Shown: positions 9,426 through 17,321 of the stretch, piece after piece | How the letters are laid out: every line of letters starts with the position of its first letter | Position numbering within the stretch: the stretch's first letter is position 1 | Origin: Moraxellaceae bacterium | Lineage (GTDB): Bacteria > Pseudomonadota > Gammaproteobacteria > Pseudomonadales > Moraxellaceae | Assembly (NCBI GenBank): GCA_020697295.1 | Contig: JAJFBF010000002.1 | Span: forward strand, 17,544-81,543 | DNA length: 64,000 nucleotides | Direction: 5' to 3' | Notes under the pieces: generated by a model | Database searches by the model: none | Told to the model about the DNA's origin: nothing | What the model saw: only the letters and a program-made list of their open reading frames with translations | Translations under genes and position numbers: made by a program

Positions 9426-10417
9426 GCCAGTCTGTCGACATCGATCCGCGCTTCCAGCGCCTTGGCCTCAAGCTCGGCCTCTTCGTGGGCGCCGGCGTGC
9501 TGCTTTGCCTGGCCATCCTGCTCGCCATGGCGGTGCGTCAGGGTTATTTCTCGCCCAAGACGCCGGTGTCTTTCCAGGCGGCGAGCGGCACCGACCTGAG
9601 CCCGGGCATGGCGGTAAAGTTGTCCGGCTTCAAGATCGGCGAGGTCAGCGCGGTCGAGCTGAACCAGCTGGCGCGCGTGGACGTGGAGATGCAGATCGAG
9701 AATCGCTACCTGCAATGGATCAAGGGCGATTCCGTGGCCACGCTGGCCCGCGAAGGCATGATCGGCGACAGCTTCATCAGCATCTCGAGCGGCAACCCCG
9801 CCATGCCGGCGCTGACTCCCGAGGATCGCCTGCGCTTCGTGGCCGGCAGCAGCCTCGGTGACATCGCGCTCGATGTGCGTAATCGCGTGGTGCCGGTGAT
9901 CGACGAGCTGCATGCCTTCCTGCAGTACACCAATGATCCCAAGGGCGATGTGCGGGCGACTTTCCGCGAGATGCACGCCCTGACGCTGCAGTTGCAGCAA
10001 ACCCGCAAGGAGGTCGATGCTGCCCTGGTCGCGGTCAATCACCTGGCGGCAACGGAAGCGCCGGCGACCCTGGCCCAGACCCGCGGGGCGCTGGCGCGCG
10101 CCGAGGCCAGCCTGGCGGAGCTCGAGAAGGCCATTCCGGCCCTGTCGGCCCAGGCCGGACGCTCGCTGAGCGCGCTCGACCAGGCGACAGGCGCCGCTGC
10201 CGCCACCGCGCTGCGCGCCGGCAAGCTCATGGATGACGCCGCTCCCCGGCTCGACAGCAGCCTGGCCGAGGCCGAGCTCCTGCTGCGCGACAGCCGCGCG
10301 GCCCTCTCGGCCGCGCGCACCCGCTGGCCCTTCAAGGGACCGGACGTGGCGCCGGCCCTGCAACAGGCCCCTGTGCCTGCCGCTGCGCCGGCCACGCCCC
10401 TGCAGGCGGAGCAATAA
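9422..10417 (+). CDS. MlaD/MCE family protein
   Basis: This is a membrane-anchored MCE-domain protein, the periplasmic substrate-binding component of Mla-like lipid transporters. The 331-aa protein starts at the ATG overlapping the previous stop (ATGA). It has one transmembrane helix near residues 20-40 (LGLFVGAGVLLCLAILLAMAV), an MCE domain (about 48-125; LSPGMAVKLSGFKIGEVSAV, GDSFISISSG) and a long C-terminal helical region rich in Ala/Glu/Leu (about 170-300). The helical tail resembles tunnel-forming extensions of larger MCE proteins. It ends the locus. Confidence 0.9.
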   Translation: MSQSVDIDPRFQRLGLKLGLFVGAGVLLCLAILLAMAVRQGYFSPKTPVSFQAASGTDLSPGMAVKLSGFKIGEVSAVELNQLARVDVEMQIENRYLQWIKGDSVATLAREGMIGDSFISISSGNPAMPALTPEDRLRFVAGSSLGDIALDVRNRVVPVIDELHAFLQYTNDPKGDVRATFREMHALTLQLQQTRKEVDAALVAVNHLAATEAPATLAQTRGALARAEASLAELEKAIPALSAQAGRSLSALDQATGAAAATALRAGKLMDDAAPRLDSSLAEAELLLRDSRAALSAARTRWPFKGPDVAPALQQAPVPAAAPATPLQAEQ

Positions 10418-10510
10418 GGATTTCCCGGGGAAGCGCCTGACGGCCGGCCGTGGTTCTCCCTGCACCGGCCCACTCTGATGGGGGCGATCTGTCGGGTCGC
10501 TGGCCCATCA

Positions 10511-10568
10511 TTCCCGTTCCCGTTCCCGTTCCCGTTCCCGTTCCCGTTCCCGTTCCCGTTCCCGTTCC
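10511..10568. repeat. Hexanucleotide tandem repeat (TTCCCG) x 9.7
   Basis: Perfect tandem copies of TTCCCG run for 58 bases in the intergenic space between the MCE gene and the convergent pilin gene. The 303-base gene-free stretch 10418-10720 otherwise holds only the pilin terminator. The copy number is likely to vary between strains. Confidence 0.95.
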
Positions 10569-10668
10569 ATGCCCCAAGCTTTGGGCTCAGGCTCAAGCCC
10601 GGGTTGGCGGATCCTTGCGGTCAAGCCTCCGGGGGGCCACCGCCCGCGCCACCGGGAGGCTGAAAATG

Positions 10669-10691
10669 AAAAAGGCCCGCAATTGCGGGCC
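10669..10691 (-). terminator. Rho-independent terminator of the pilin gene
   Basis: The stem GGCCCGC/GCGGGCC with loop AATT is followed on the minus strand by five T. It lies 30 bases after the pilin stop. Confidence 0.85.
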
Positions 10692-10720
10692 TTGGTGGCC
10701 GCCTGCGGCCAGGCTGTCGC

Positions 10721-11170
10721 TCAGCGGCAGTTGGCGGGCCGGAAGCGCCGGTCGATGGTGGTGGGCCCCTGGCTGGTACAGGTCCAGACCATGGAGCCGG
10801 GCCTGGTGTTGAGGTCGGGCTTCAGGATCAGGCTCTTGCCGGCGATGGCCGCATCGGCGTTGAAGGTGATGGTGATCACGCCCGAGCCGCCCACGGCGAT
10901 TTCCAGGGTGTTGTTGCCGGTCACGCTGGTGGGCATGGCCAGGCCATAGCTTGGATTGGCCACAGGGCCGGAGCCGAGGAAGCGGCCAATGCTGAAGCGG
11001 GCTTCTTCCACGGCGGTTTTGGTGCCCCCGGAAAGAAACAGGCCTTCCGCGACTTTTGCGCGGACCGTGTAGTCCTGGTAGGCCGGAATGGCCACGGCGG
11101 CCAGGATGCCGATGATCGCCACGACGATCATCAATTCAATGAGGGTAAAACCCCGGTTAGTTATTTTCAC
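10721..11170 (-). CDS. pilA: Type IV major pilin (PilA-like)
   Basis: This is a type IVa pilin subunit. Starting at GTG 11170 (AGGTG five bases upstream) the prepilin is 149 aa with a six-residue leader ending in Gly: KITNRG then [18 protein letters not shown]. Phe+1 and Glu+5 are present. It is the hydrophobic N-terminal helix used for assembly, cleaved by PilD. The C-terminus has a Cys pair (WTC...ANC) forming the typical disulfide loop. It stands alone, with no other pil gene in the window. A sigma-54-type promoter lies upstream and a terminator downstream. Confidence 0.93.
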   Translation of the reverse strand: MKITNRGFTLIELMIVVAIIGILAAVAIPAYQDYTVRAKVAEGLFLSGGTKTAVEEARFSIGRFLGSGPVANPSYGLAMPTSVTGNNTLEIAVGGSGVITITFNADAAIAGKSLILKPDLNTRPGSMVWTCTSQGPTTIDRRFRPANCR

Positions 11171-11226
11171 ATTCGCACCTTGCGGCCTGATCCCTGTGGG
11201 CAAAAAATAGTCTGCCCAGAGCAATA

Positions 11227-11242
11227 AGCAATAAGCGGGCCA
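11227..11242 (-). promoter_or_regulatory. Sigma-54 (RpoN) -24/-12 promoter of the pilin gene
   Basis: On the minus strand the sequence TGGCCCGCTTATTGCT fits the consensus TGGCAC-N5-TTGCW at all positions but one, with exact GG/GC spacing. It ends 56 bases upstream of the GTG start. RpoN/PilR control of pilA is established in Pseudomonas and relatives; its use here is inferred. Confidence 0.7.
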
Positions 11243-11493
11243 TTGCCATATTTGTGACGGAAGGCCCATTCTGCGTGGACTCAGCGGATGCTTTCCGGGG
11301 ATGAACGGTAAAGGCTGTGTCAAAAAACGACAATTCTGTCAGTGGGGGGGCCGCACGTGGTACCCCTTTTCGTTGTACTTCTTTGCAGGAAGGCAAGCGG
11401 CGCCAGGGGAATGGGGCGGCGCCGGCATGCCGGTCGCGTGTCGGGTCCACAGGCTGCGGCGGTCACGGGAACCGGGGATGCGGGCTGGAAGAG

Positions 11494-11522
11494 GGAAGGG
11501 CGCGGCAGTGCCGCGCCCTTCC
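11494..11522 (-). terminator. Strong hairpin after the SDR gene
   Basis: A perfect 13-bp inverted repeat (GGAAGGGCGCGGC and its complement) with a 3-base loop lies 9 bases after the SDR stop. There is no T-run, so it may act as a transcript-stabilising hairpin or a weak terminator. The rest of the gap 11171-11493 holds the pilin leader and promoter; nothing else was recognised. Confidence 0.55.
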
Positions 11523-11530
11523 GGGTGACG

Positions 11531-12370
11531 TCAGGCGCCGAGGAGTTTCTTGCGGCGCGAACGGGCGCCGGCCACCAGCAATGTCTGGTAAGCCGTGGGC
11601 AGGGTGCGCTGCAGCAGGTCGATGACGTAGGCGTCCTTGCCGATCAGCAGGCGCCGCTTGTTCTTCATGATGGCGTCAACCACGGCCAGGGCGGCGTCCT
11701 CCGCCGTGGTGGTGAAGGCCTTCTCGAAGTCGCGCGTGGACTTCACGTCGACCATGCCCGGCGTCTCGGTGACGCGGGCATTGCGGGCGATGTTGGTCTT
11801 GATGCCGCCCGGGTGCACGCAGGTCACGCCGATATTGCTGCCCTCGATTTCCATTTCCTCGCGCAGGGCCTCGGTAAAGCCCTTCACCGCGAACTTGGCG
11901 GCGTTGTAGGCCGACTGCGTCGGCACGGCGATCAGGCCGAACACGGAAGAGACGTTGACCACGGCGCCTTCGCCGGCGGTCTTGATATGGGGCAGGAAGG
12001 CCTTGGTGCCGTAGACCACACCCCAGAAGTTGACGCCCATCAGCCACTCGAAGTCGGAGTACTGCATGTCCTCGACGGTGGCGCCAAGGGCGACGCCGGC
12101 ATTGTTGAAGATGATGTTGACGAGGCCGTGGTCGGCGACGACCTCATCGGCCCAGGCATACATCTGCTCGCGGCTGGCCACGTCGACCTTGCGCGTGGTG
12201 ACCTTGACGCCGTGCTGCAGGCACTTGGCGGCGGTGTCGGCCAGGCCGGTCTCGTTCACGTCGGACAGGGCCAGGTGGCAGCCCTTGCTGGCCATCAGGA
12301 TGGCGGTGGCGCGGCCGATGCCGGAGCCGGCGCCGGTGATGGCGGCGACCTTGTCTTTGAGCGTCTTCAT
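11531..12370 (-). CDS. SDR family NAD(P)-dependent oxidoreductase
   Basis: This is a classical short-chain dehydrogenase of 279 aa. It has the cofactor motif TGAGSGIG at residues 12-19, NNAG at 89-92 and the catalytic set Ser141/142, Tyr155 and Lys159 (YNAAK). The substrate is not predictable. The extra C-terminal 30 residues with a basic RSRRKKLL end suggest membrane association. A TetR-type gene is divergent across a 227-bp gap that carries a REP pair, so that regulator may control this gene. Confidence 0.9.
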   Translation of the reverse strand: MKTLKDKVAAITGAGSGIGRATAILMASKGCHLALSDVNETGLADTAAKCLQHGVKVTTRKVDVASREQMYAWADEVVADHGLVNIIFNNAGVALGATVEDMQYSDFEWLMGVNFWGVVYGTKAFLPHIKTAGEGAVVNVSSVFGLIAVPTQSAYNAAKFAVKGFTEALREEMEIEGSNIGVTCVHPGGIKTNIARNARVTETPGMVDVKSTRDFEKAFTTTAEDAALAVVDAIMKNKRRLLIGKDAYVIDLLQRTLPTAYQTLLVAGARSRRKKLLGA

Positions 12371-12404
12371 GTTCTGGTGTCCTGCACTGTCGTGTCGTGT
12401 CGTG

Positions 12405-12462
12405 GTAGGTCGGACTTCAGTCCGACACCCTCACCCGGCCGTCGGACTGAAGCCCGACCTGC
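12405..12462. repeat. REP element pair
   Basis: Two head-to-head imperfect palindromes, GTAGGTCGGACTTCAGTCCG and the inverted form ending CCGACCTGC, lie between the divergent SDR and TetR genes. The same family occurs at 36579-36689, 43035-43060 and 44030-44130. Confidence 0.85.
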
Positions 12463-12597
12463 AAGGGGTGTTGCCGGCGCGAAACCCTTGGCCCCGGAGG
12501 GTGGCGTGGGGCATGATGCGGGTATCTGGCAACAAGCGTTGTCACATTATGAGTGCCAGTCGCCGCTGTCAATGGCGCGGCTTGCCCGGGAATAGTC

Positions 12598-13263
12598 ATG
12601 TCAGGCCAGAATCCACCTGTCCCCGATGAAAGCCCTCCCGTCCTGCGCCGCTATGGCGGCCGGGGCGGGGAGGAGCGCCGGGCCGAGCGCCGCGAGCGCC
12701 TGCTCGAGGCCGGCCTCGCCGTGTTTGGCCAGGCCGGCTATCACGGCGCCACCGTCCGGCAGATCTGTGCCGGGGCGGCCCTGACCGAGCGCTATTTCTA
12801 CGAGTCCTTCGCCAACCGCGAAGACCTACTGTGTGCCGTCTATGAGCGTCACATGGCTGTGCAGCAGGAGCGCATTGCGCGAGCCGTGCTGGCGGCTCCG
12901 CGCGAGCCGCTGGCCATGATCGAGGCGGGGTTGCGCGCCTTCCTCGAGCTCGCGCGCGAGAGCCCCGCCGGCGCGAGGGTGCAGTTTGTCGAGGTGCTGG
13001 GCATCAGCCCGCGCGTGGACCGGCTCTACCGCAATGCCATCGAGAACTTCGCGCAACTGCTGCGCGGCTGGAACACCGAGCTGCAGCAGGAGGACGCGGC
13101 GTACCCGGGCGACGCCGATACGCTGGCCGTGGGCCTGGTGGGTGCCGCAGTCGGGATTGCCAGTCGCTGGCTGCTCTCGGGCTTTGCGCAGCCGCTGGAA
13201 GTGATGCTGCACACCATGCTCACCATCTTCCGGGGCGTCTGGCAGCAGACGCAGCCCCGCTGA
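12598..13263 (+). CDS. TetR/AcrR family transcriptional regulator
   Basis: This 221-aa TetR-type repressor has its helix-turn-helix near residues 30-75 (RERLLEAGLAVFGQAGYHGATV, then QICAGAALTERYFYESFANREDLL). The C-terminal ligand domain is all-helical. The start is the ATG giving MSGQNPPVP; an in-frame ATG 45 bases upstream is less likely. It is transcribed away from the SDR gene, the usual arrangement for local control. The ligand is unknown. Confidence 0.9.
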   Translation: MSGQNPPVPDESPPVLRRYGGRGGEERRAERRERLLEAGLAVFGQAGYHGATVRQICAGAALTERYFYESFANREDLLCAVYERHMAVQQERIARAVLAAPREPLAMIEAGLRAFLELARESPAGARVQFVEVLGISPRVDRLYRNAIENFAQLLRGWNTELQQEDAAYPGDADTLAVGLVGAAVGIASRWLLSGFAQPLEVMLHTMLTIFRGVWQQTQPR

Positions 13264-13371
13264 CCGTTCGCGCGTTGCGGCCGGGGTGGCGATCGCCACT
13301 CAGAAGTTATCCCGGCAAGTCGGGACTTATCCCGGCGGGCAAACCACAGGGCTCCCCGCGGGAGCAGGCAT

Positions 13372-14070
13372 TTAGCGTGGCACGTACACGTGGTTCATGC
13401 GGCGCTGGATGATGGCGGCCTTGCGCTTCAGGGCGCGGGTGTTGCGGTTCTTGTCGTAGAAGCGCGGATTGGGAATCATCGCCGCCATTTTGGCCGCCTG
13501 GGCCGGCCCGATGCTGCGCGCCGGTACGCCGTAGTAGTGTCGCGCCGCCGCCTCCGCGCCAAAGACACCGTCGCCCCATTCGATCACATTCAGGTAGATC
13601 TCGAAGATACGGCGCTTGCTCATCATGTTTTCCATCATCACCGTGATGATGGCTTCCTCGGCCTTGCGCCAGGGCGTGCGCTTGCCGGAAAGGAAGAGGT
13701 TCTTGGCGAGCTGCTGCGAGATCGTCGACCCGCCGGCCACTACCTTTCCTTTCTTGAGGTTCTTTTCCCAGGCGGTCTGGATGCCCTCCCAGTCAAAGCC
13801 GTCATGCTGCAGGAACTTGGCATCCTCGCTCGCCATCACCGCGCGCTTGAGCGCGGGCGAGATCTTTGCGTAGGGCACCCATTTGTGGTGCAGCTCGGCG
13901 TCGGGATCCTTGTCCTGCATGACCTCCAGGCGCGCCTCCATGAAGGCGGAGCGCGAGGGGTTGTGGTCGATCCACCAGGCGATATGGGCGAGCAGCCAGA
14001 GGTGGTAGGCCAGCACGATGCCGGCAATGAGCAGCACGAGGCGCCACAGGAAGCGACGGGTCAGGACCAT
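13372..14070 (-). CDS. mtgA: Monofunctional peptidoglycan glycosyltransferase MtgA
   Basis: MtgA polymerises lipid II glycan strands at the inner membrane and lacks a transpeptidase domain. The 232-aa protein has an N-terminal transmembrane anchor (LVLLIAGIVLAYHLWLLAHI), then GT51 motifs: SEDAKFLQHDGFDW (catalytic Glu), GGSTISQQLAKNLFL, RKAEEAIITVMME and KRRIFEIYLNVIEWGDGVFG. Length and motifs are complete. It is convergent with nothing; the TetR gene upstream on the plus strand ends 108 bases away. Confidence 0.96.
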   Translation of the reverse strand: MVLTRRFLWRLVLLIAGIVLAYHLWLLAHIAWWIDHNPSRSAFMEARLEVMQDKDPDAELHHKWVPYAKISPALKRAVMASEDAKFLQHDGFDWEGIQTAWEKNLKKGKVVAGGSTISQQLAKNLFLSGKRTPWRKAEEAIITVMMENMMSKRRIFEIYLNVIEWGDGVFGAEAAARHYYGVPARSIGPAQAAKMAAMIPNPRFYDKNRNTRALKRKAAIIQRRMNHVYVPR

Positions 14071-14253
14071 GGCAGGGACGCAGCGTACGGACAGGGGCGC
14101 GTATTCAAGCCTTTTTTCCGATTTCCCGAAACCCCGGCGCCGGCGTTGTCCGGCCCGGGAGGCCAGGATTGCCTGTCATTCCAGCCCGGCCGGCTCTCGC
14201 ATTCGAACGCCAAAGCTTTAACAATGCGCCGCTCCCCTTCCCTGGAACCTGCC

Positions 14254-15120
14254 ATGTCGTCCCTGCCCGGCCCCTCCCGTTCAGGCTATGCCTTTGCTGC
14301 TGGCGTTGTCTGCATCTGGGCGGGCTTCGTCCTGCTCGGCCGCGTTGCCGGCACCAGCGCCCTCAACGGCAACGATGTGGTGGCGCTGCGCTTCGGAGTG
14401 GCTGCCACCCTCCTGCTGCCGGTCTGGTGGTTCAAGTGGCGGGTGCCCGTTTTCACCTGGCGCATGGCCATGCTCATGCTCTCTGGCGGCATGACCTATA
14501 CCCTGGCGGCGTACTGGAGCTTCCACTTTGCCCCGGCCGCCCATGGCGCCTTGCTGCTCTCGGGCATGCTGCCCTTCTTTGTGGCAATGGTGAGCTGGGG
14601 GCTGCTGGGCGAGTCGCCGCCTGCGCGCCTGCATCACGCCCTGATCTGCATTGCCGGCGGCATCGGCCTGCTGGCCGTGCACAGCCTGGGCGGCCTGGCC
14701 CAAAGCTGGCCGGGCGACCTGATGATGCTGTTCGCCTCCTTGTCCTGGGCCGTCTATACCGTGCTGGTGCGGCGCTGGGGCTACGCGCCTGTCGAGACCA
14801 CCATTGGCGTGACCTTGTTGTCGGCCTTCGTCTTCCTGCCGGTCTACCTGCTCTTCTTGCCCAAGGGCATTGCCCAGGTGCCCCTCGGCTCCGTGCTGCT
14901 GCAGGGCTTCTACCAGGGCGTGCTCGTGGCCATCGTCGCCATGCTGCTCTACATGCAGGCCATGGTCCGGCTCGGGCCCATGCGCCTTGGCGCGATCATG
15001 GCGACAGTTCCCGCCATCGCCGGCATCGGTGCCACGCTCGTGCTGGGCGAGCCCTTCTCGCTCTGGCTCGTGGGCGGACTCATTCTCACGAGCGTGGGCG
15101 CCTGGCTGGGCACTCGCTAG
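14254..15120 (+). CDS. EamA/DMT family transporter
   Basis: This drug/metabolite transporter family protein (288 aa) has ten predicted membrane segments in two EamA repeats: the first includes FAAGVVCIWAGFVLLGRV and the second GDLMMLFASLSWAVYTVLVRR and LVLGEPFSLWLVGGLILTSVG. The substrate is unknown. The frame is open far upstream, so the start is chosen at the ATG preceding SSLPGPSRSGYAF, with a weak GGAA. The ATG at 14224 is possible. A strong terminator follows. Confidence 0.88.
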   Translation: MSSLPGPSRSGYAFAAGVVCIWAGFVLLGRVAGTSALNGNDVVALRFGVAATLLLPVWWFKWRVPVFTWRMAMLMLSGGMTYTLAAYWSFHFAPAAHGALLLSGMLPFFVAMVSWGLLGESPPARLHHALICIAGGIGLLAVHSLGGLAQSWPGDLMMLFASLSWAVYTVLVRRWGYAPVETTIGVTLLSAFVFLPVYLLFLPKGIAQVPLGSVLLQGFYQGVLVAIVAMLLYMQAMVRLGPMRLGAIMATVPAIAGIGATLVLGEPFSLWLVGGLILTSVGAWLGTR

Positions 15121-15192
15121 CGGGTGTCACTCCCGCTGCGCTGCCGGTGCCCGCGGGCGCAGCTTTTCTGCGCGACTGAATTCGACGCCATG

Positions 15193-15219
15193 AAAAAGGA
15201 GCCCGAAGGCTCCTTTTTT
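15193..15219. terminator. Bidirectional rho-independent terminator
   Basis: AAAAAGGAGCC-CGAA-GGCTCCTTTTTT forms an 11-bp perfect stem with T-runs on both strands. It serves the EamA gene and perhaps the convergent gene ending at 15370. Confidence 0.85.
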
Positions 15220-15369
15220 GTCAGCGGGCACCGGCGGCGCAAGGCGGGCCCGGCGTTCTCTTGATCTGCCGGAAGGCCGGCCAGCGCACTTCAGGTGCTG
15301 CGGGCCGCAGCTTCAGTCGCACTGGCGGGCAGCCGCGAGGGAGCGGCCAGCCTCCAGGCCGGGCTGGGT

Positions 15370-16380
15370 TCAGCCCTCGAGCAGGCCCTTCACTTCCTTG
15401 GAGCCATAGAACGCCTTGAGGTGGGCGTGCACGCGCGCCTCGATCTGGCCGGAGCTGATGAGCTCGGCAAGCAGCGGCTCCAGGAAGCGCTGCACCTCGA
15501 CCGGCAGGCGCTGGCGGTCGAGGCCGATGCTTTCCAGCACGCTGAGCGCGGGCTTGCTGCCGTTGTCGGCAAACCACGCCTCGACCAGTTCGTGCAGCAG
15601 GCCGTGCGCGTAGCCGGTCTGGCGGAAATGGTTCCACAGGCGGTTGCCGATCTCGACGACTTCGCGCACCTGCTTTTCATTGACGTGCTTCGTGGCCACG
15701 TCGAGGTGCACGGTATGCACGCGCTGCCAGATCTTCTTGGAGTGCGCCTTGAGCTTGTGCGACTCCAGGGCCTGCTTCACCAGGCGCTCGGTCATTTCCA
15801 TGGTGGCGCGGGTGTTCTGGTGCACGTAGTTCTTGAGCGCGCCCTCGACCATGCTGTCGGTGCCCATGCGCTCCATCATGCCCTTGCCGACCTTCATGAG
15901 TGAGCTCATGCCCGGCACTTTCTTGGCGATATTGCTGTTCTCGGCGACGTAATTCTTGACGCCGTTGAAGACGATGTCCGAGATGAGGTGGGTGATCTCG
16001 TGGTTCTGCATGATGGCGCGGACAATGCCATTGCGGACGTCCTCGAGCTCGATCAGGCGCTCGGCGATGTAATCGTAGTCCTTGGCGTCGAGGATGGCGT
16101 CGACACGGGTCTCGGCATTGAGCGGGCTTTGCAGGGCGGCGGTGGCGACACTGCCGATCTGTTCCAGCAACTCTGCGCTGGGTGTCAGGTCGAACACATT
16201 GCGCAGCAGGAAATCACGCACCAGCACCGGCGAGGCCAGCGCGGTCACGGGCCGGGCCGCCAGCCAGTCGCAGGCCTGGGCGGTTTCTTCCGCGACCAGG
16301 GCGGCAAGGGGCTTGCCCGACAGCTGGTGCATGACGTGGCGGGTGTGGGCTTCCAGCAGGGACTTGGCGGTGGCGTGCAT
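15370..16380 (-). CDS. Hypothetical protein, paralogue of the 19556-20722 product
   Basis: I do not recognise this 336-aa protein. It is soluble-looking and mostly helical, with no signal peptide or membrane segment. It shares a common plan with the product of 19556-20722: an N-terminal LL-[DE]-AH-x3-VM-x-QL block, a central basic region with a PG-x-L motif and a C-terminal LEPL-x9-AxxxxHLxxFY block. Both genes lie on the minus strand 3 kb apart, flanking an esterase and two other genes. A hairpin-forming inverted repeat lies 50 bases upstream. Confidence 0.8.
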   Translation of the reverse strand: MHATAKSLLEAHTRHVMHQLSGKPLAALVAEETAQACDWLAARPVTALASPVLVRDFLLRNVFDLTPSAELLEQIGSVATAALQSPLNAETRVDAILDAKDYDYIAERLIELEDVRNGIVRAIMQNHEITHLISDIVFNGVKNYVAENSNIAKKVPGMSSLMKVGKGMMERMGTDSMVEGALKNYVHQNTRATMEMTERLVKQALESHKLKAHSKKIWQRVHTVHLDVATKHVNEKQVREVVEIGNRLWNHFRQTGYAHGLLHELVEAWFADNGSKPALSVLESIGLDRQRLPVEVQRFLEPLLAELISSGQIEARVHAHLKAFYGSKEVKGLLEG

Positions 16381-16431
16381 GGTGTTCTCCTGTGCGTTCG
16401 GGCGGTCGCTTTGCTATTGGAGTTATGGCGA

Positions 16432-16456
16432 CCGCCGGCCGTGTATCGGCCGGTGG
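16432..16456. repeat. Inverted repeat upstream of the 15370-16380 gene
   Basis: Ten-base arms CCGCCGGCCG/CGGCCGGTGG with spacer TGTAT lie between two divergent genes. They could be an operator or a leader hairpin of the minus-strand gene. Confidence 0.5.
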
Positions 16457-16671
16457 AAAGGGGCGAGCATAATGGAAGCCATGGGTCCTGGGGACGTATT
16501 TATGTGAACTCCATCAGCCGCCGCCCCCCGGTCCGGGGGTATGCTCATCGAGGTAGTCATCGGCGCGGAAGTCCGCTTGTACCCGGGCCGCTTGTCCGCG
16601 CCAGGATCGGGGGCGATCCTTGACCGCCTTATTGCCTTTGTTTCAGCCCCCCGCGGGGCACACTGCCGGGA

Positions 16672-17256
16672 ATGCCTATGAGTGACCTTATGCAAAGCGA
16701 GCACCTGGTCTGGGACTTGGGGAAACTCAATGACCACGACCGTGCCACGCGCTTCATCATGCGCTTCCAGCAGTCCTTGTGCGTGTACTCGCCGCCGGTG
16801 GAGCAGCTCTACACCAACTACGAAATCATTGTGCCGGACGAGGATGGCCGCAAACTCATCATCCTGCCCAATCCCCACGCGTTCCACGACACCTTCAGCC
16901 ATATCAACGAGGATGCGATTGCGCAGACCAGCCTTTTCATCGCCCCGGATGCCGAAGGCAAGCTGCAGCTGCAGGTGCCGCTCAGCAATGGCGGCCGGCG
17001 CTCCATGCCGCTGGGCGTAGGTCTCAATTTCATTCAGACCAAGCTGGGTCCCGACGTGCCCTTCCTGCCGGTCCTGACCAAGGGCGATCTGCGTGAATTC
17101 AAGCAGGAGATGCCCATTCTGCACTTGCACCGCATCGTGTTGAGCAAGGTGACCCGGCACTCCGAACTGGAGATCCGCACTATCCGCAAATCCATCCAGA
17201 ACAAGCTGGTGCAGCACTTCGGCTTTGCCGCCGTGGGCAAGGCCATGCTGAGCTGA
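16672..17256 (+). CDS. Hypothetical protein
   Basis: I do not recognise this 194-aa protein. It has no signal peptide or membrane helix and a mixed alpha/beta composition with a basic C-terminal helix (EIRTIRKSIQNKLVQHFGF). Two ATGs, at 16672 and 16678, can serve as start; GGGA is better spaced for 16678. It is a single gene with its own terminator, divergent from the gene at 15370-16380. Base composition matches the surroundings, so it is probably a resident lineage-specific gene. Confidence 0.75.
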   Translation: MPMSDLMQSEHLVWDLGKLNDHDRATRFIMRFQQSLCVYSPPVEQLYTNYEIIVPDEDGRKLIILPNPHAFHDTFSHINEDAIAQTSLFIAPDAEGKLQLQVPLSNGGRRSMPLGVGLNFIQTKLGPDVPFLPVLTKGDLREFKQEMPILHLHRIVLSKVTRHSELEIRTIRKSIQNKLVQHFGFAAVGKAMLS

Positions 17257-17268
17257 GCCTGGCAAGTT

Positions 17269-17297
17269 AAAAAAAGCGGCCTTGGCCGCTTTTTTTA
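17269..17297. terminator. Bidirectional rho-independent terminator
   Basis: A-run, AGCGGCC-TT-GGCCGCT, then seven T. It serves the hypothetical gene ending at 17256 and the convergent esterase ending at 17322. Confidence 0.85.
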
Positions 17298-17321
17298 TGC
17301 GCCGGCGGGCGCGCGCCCGCC

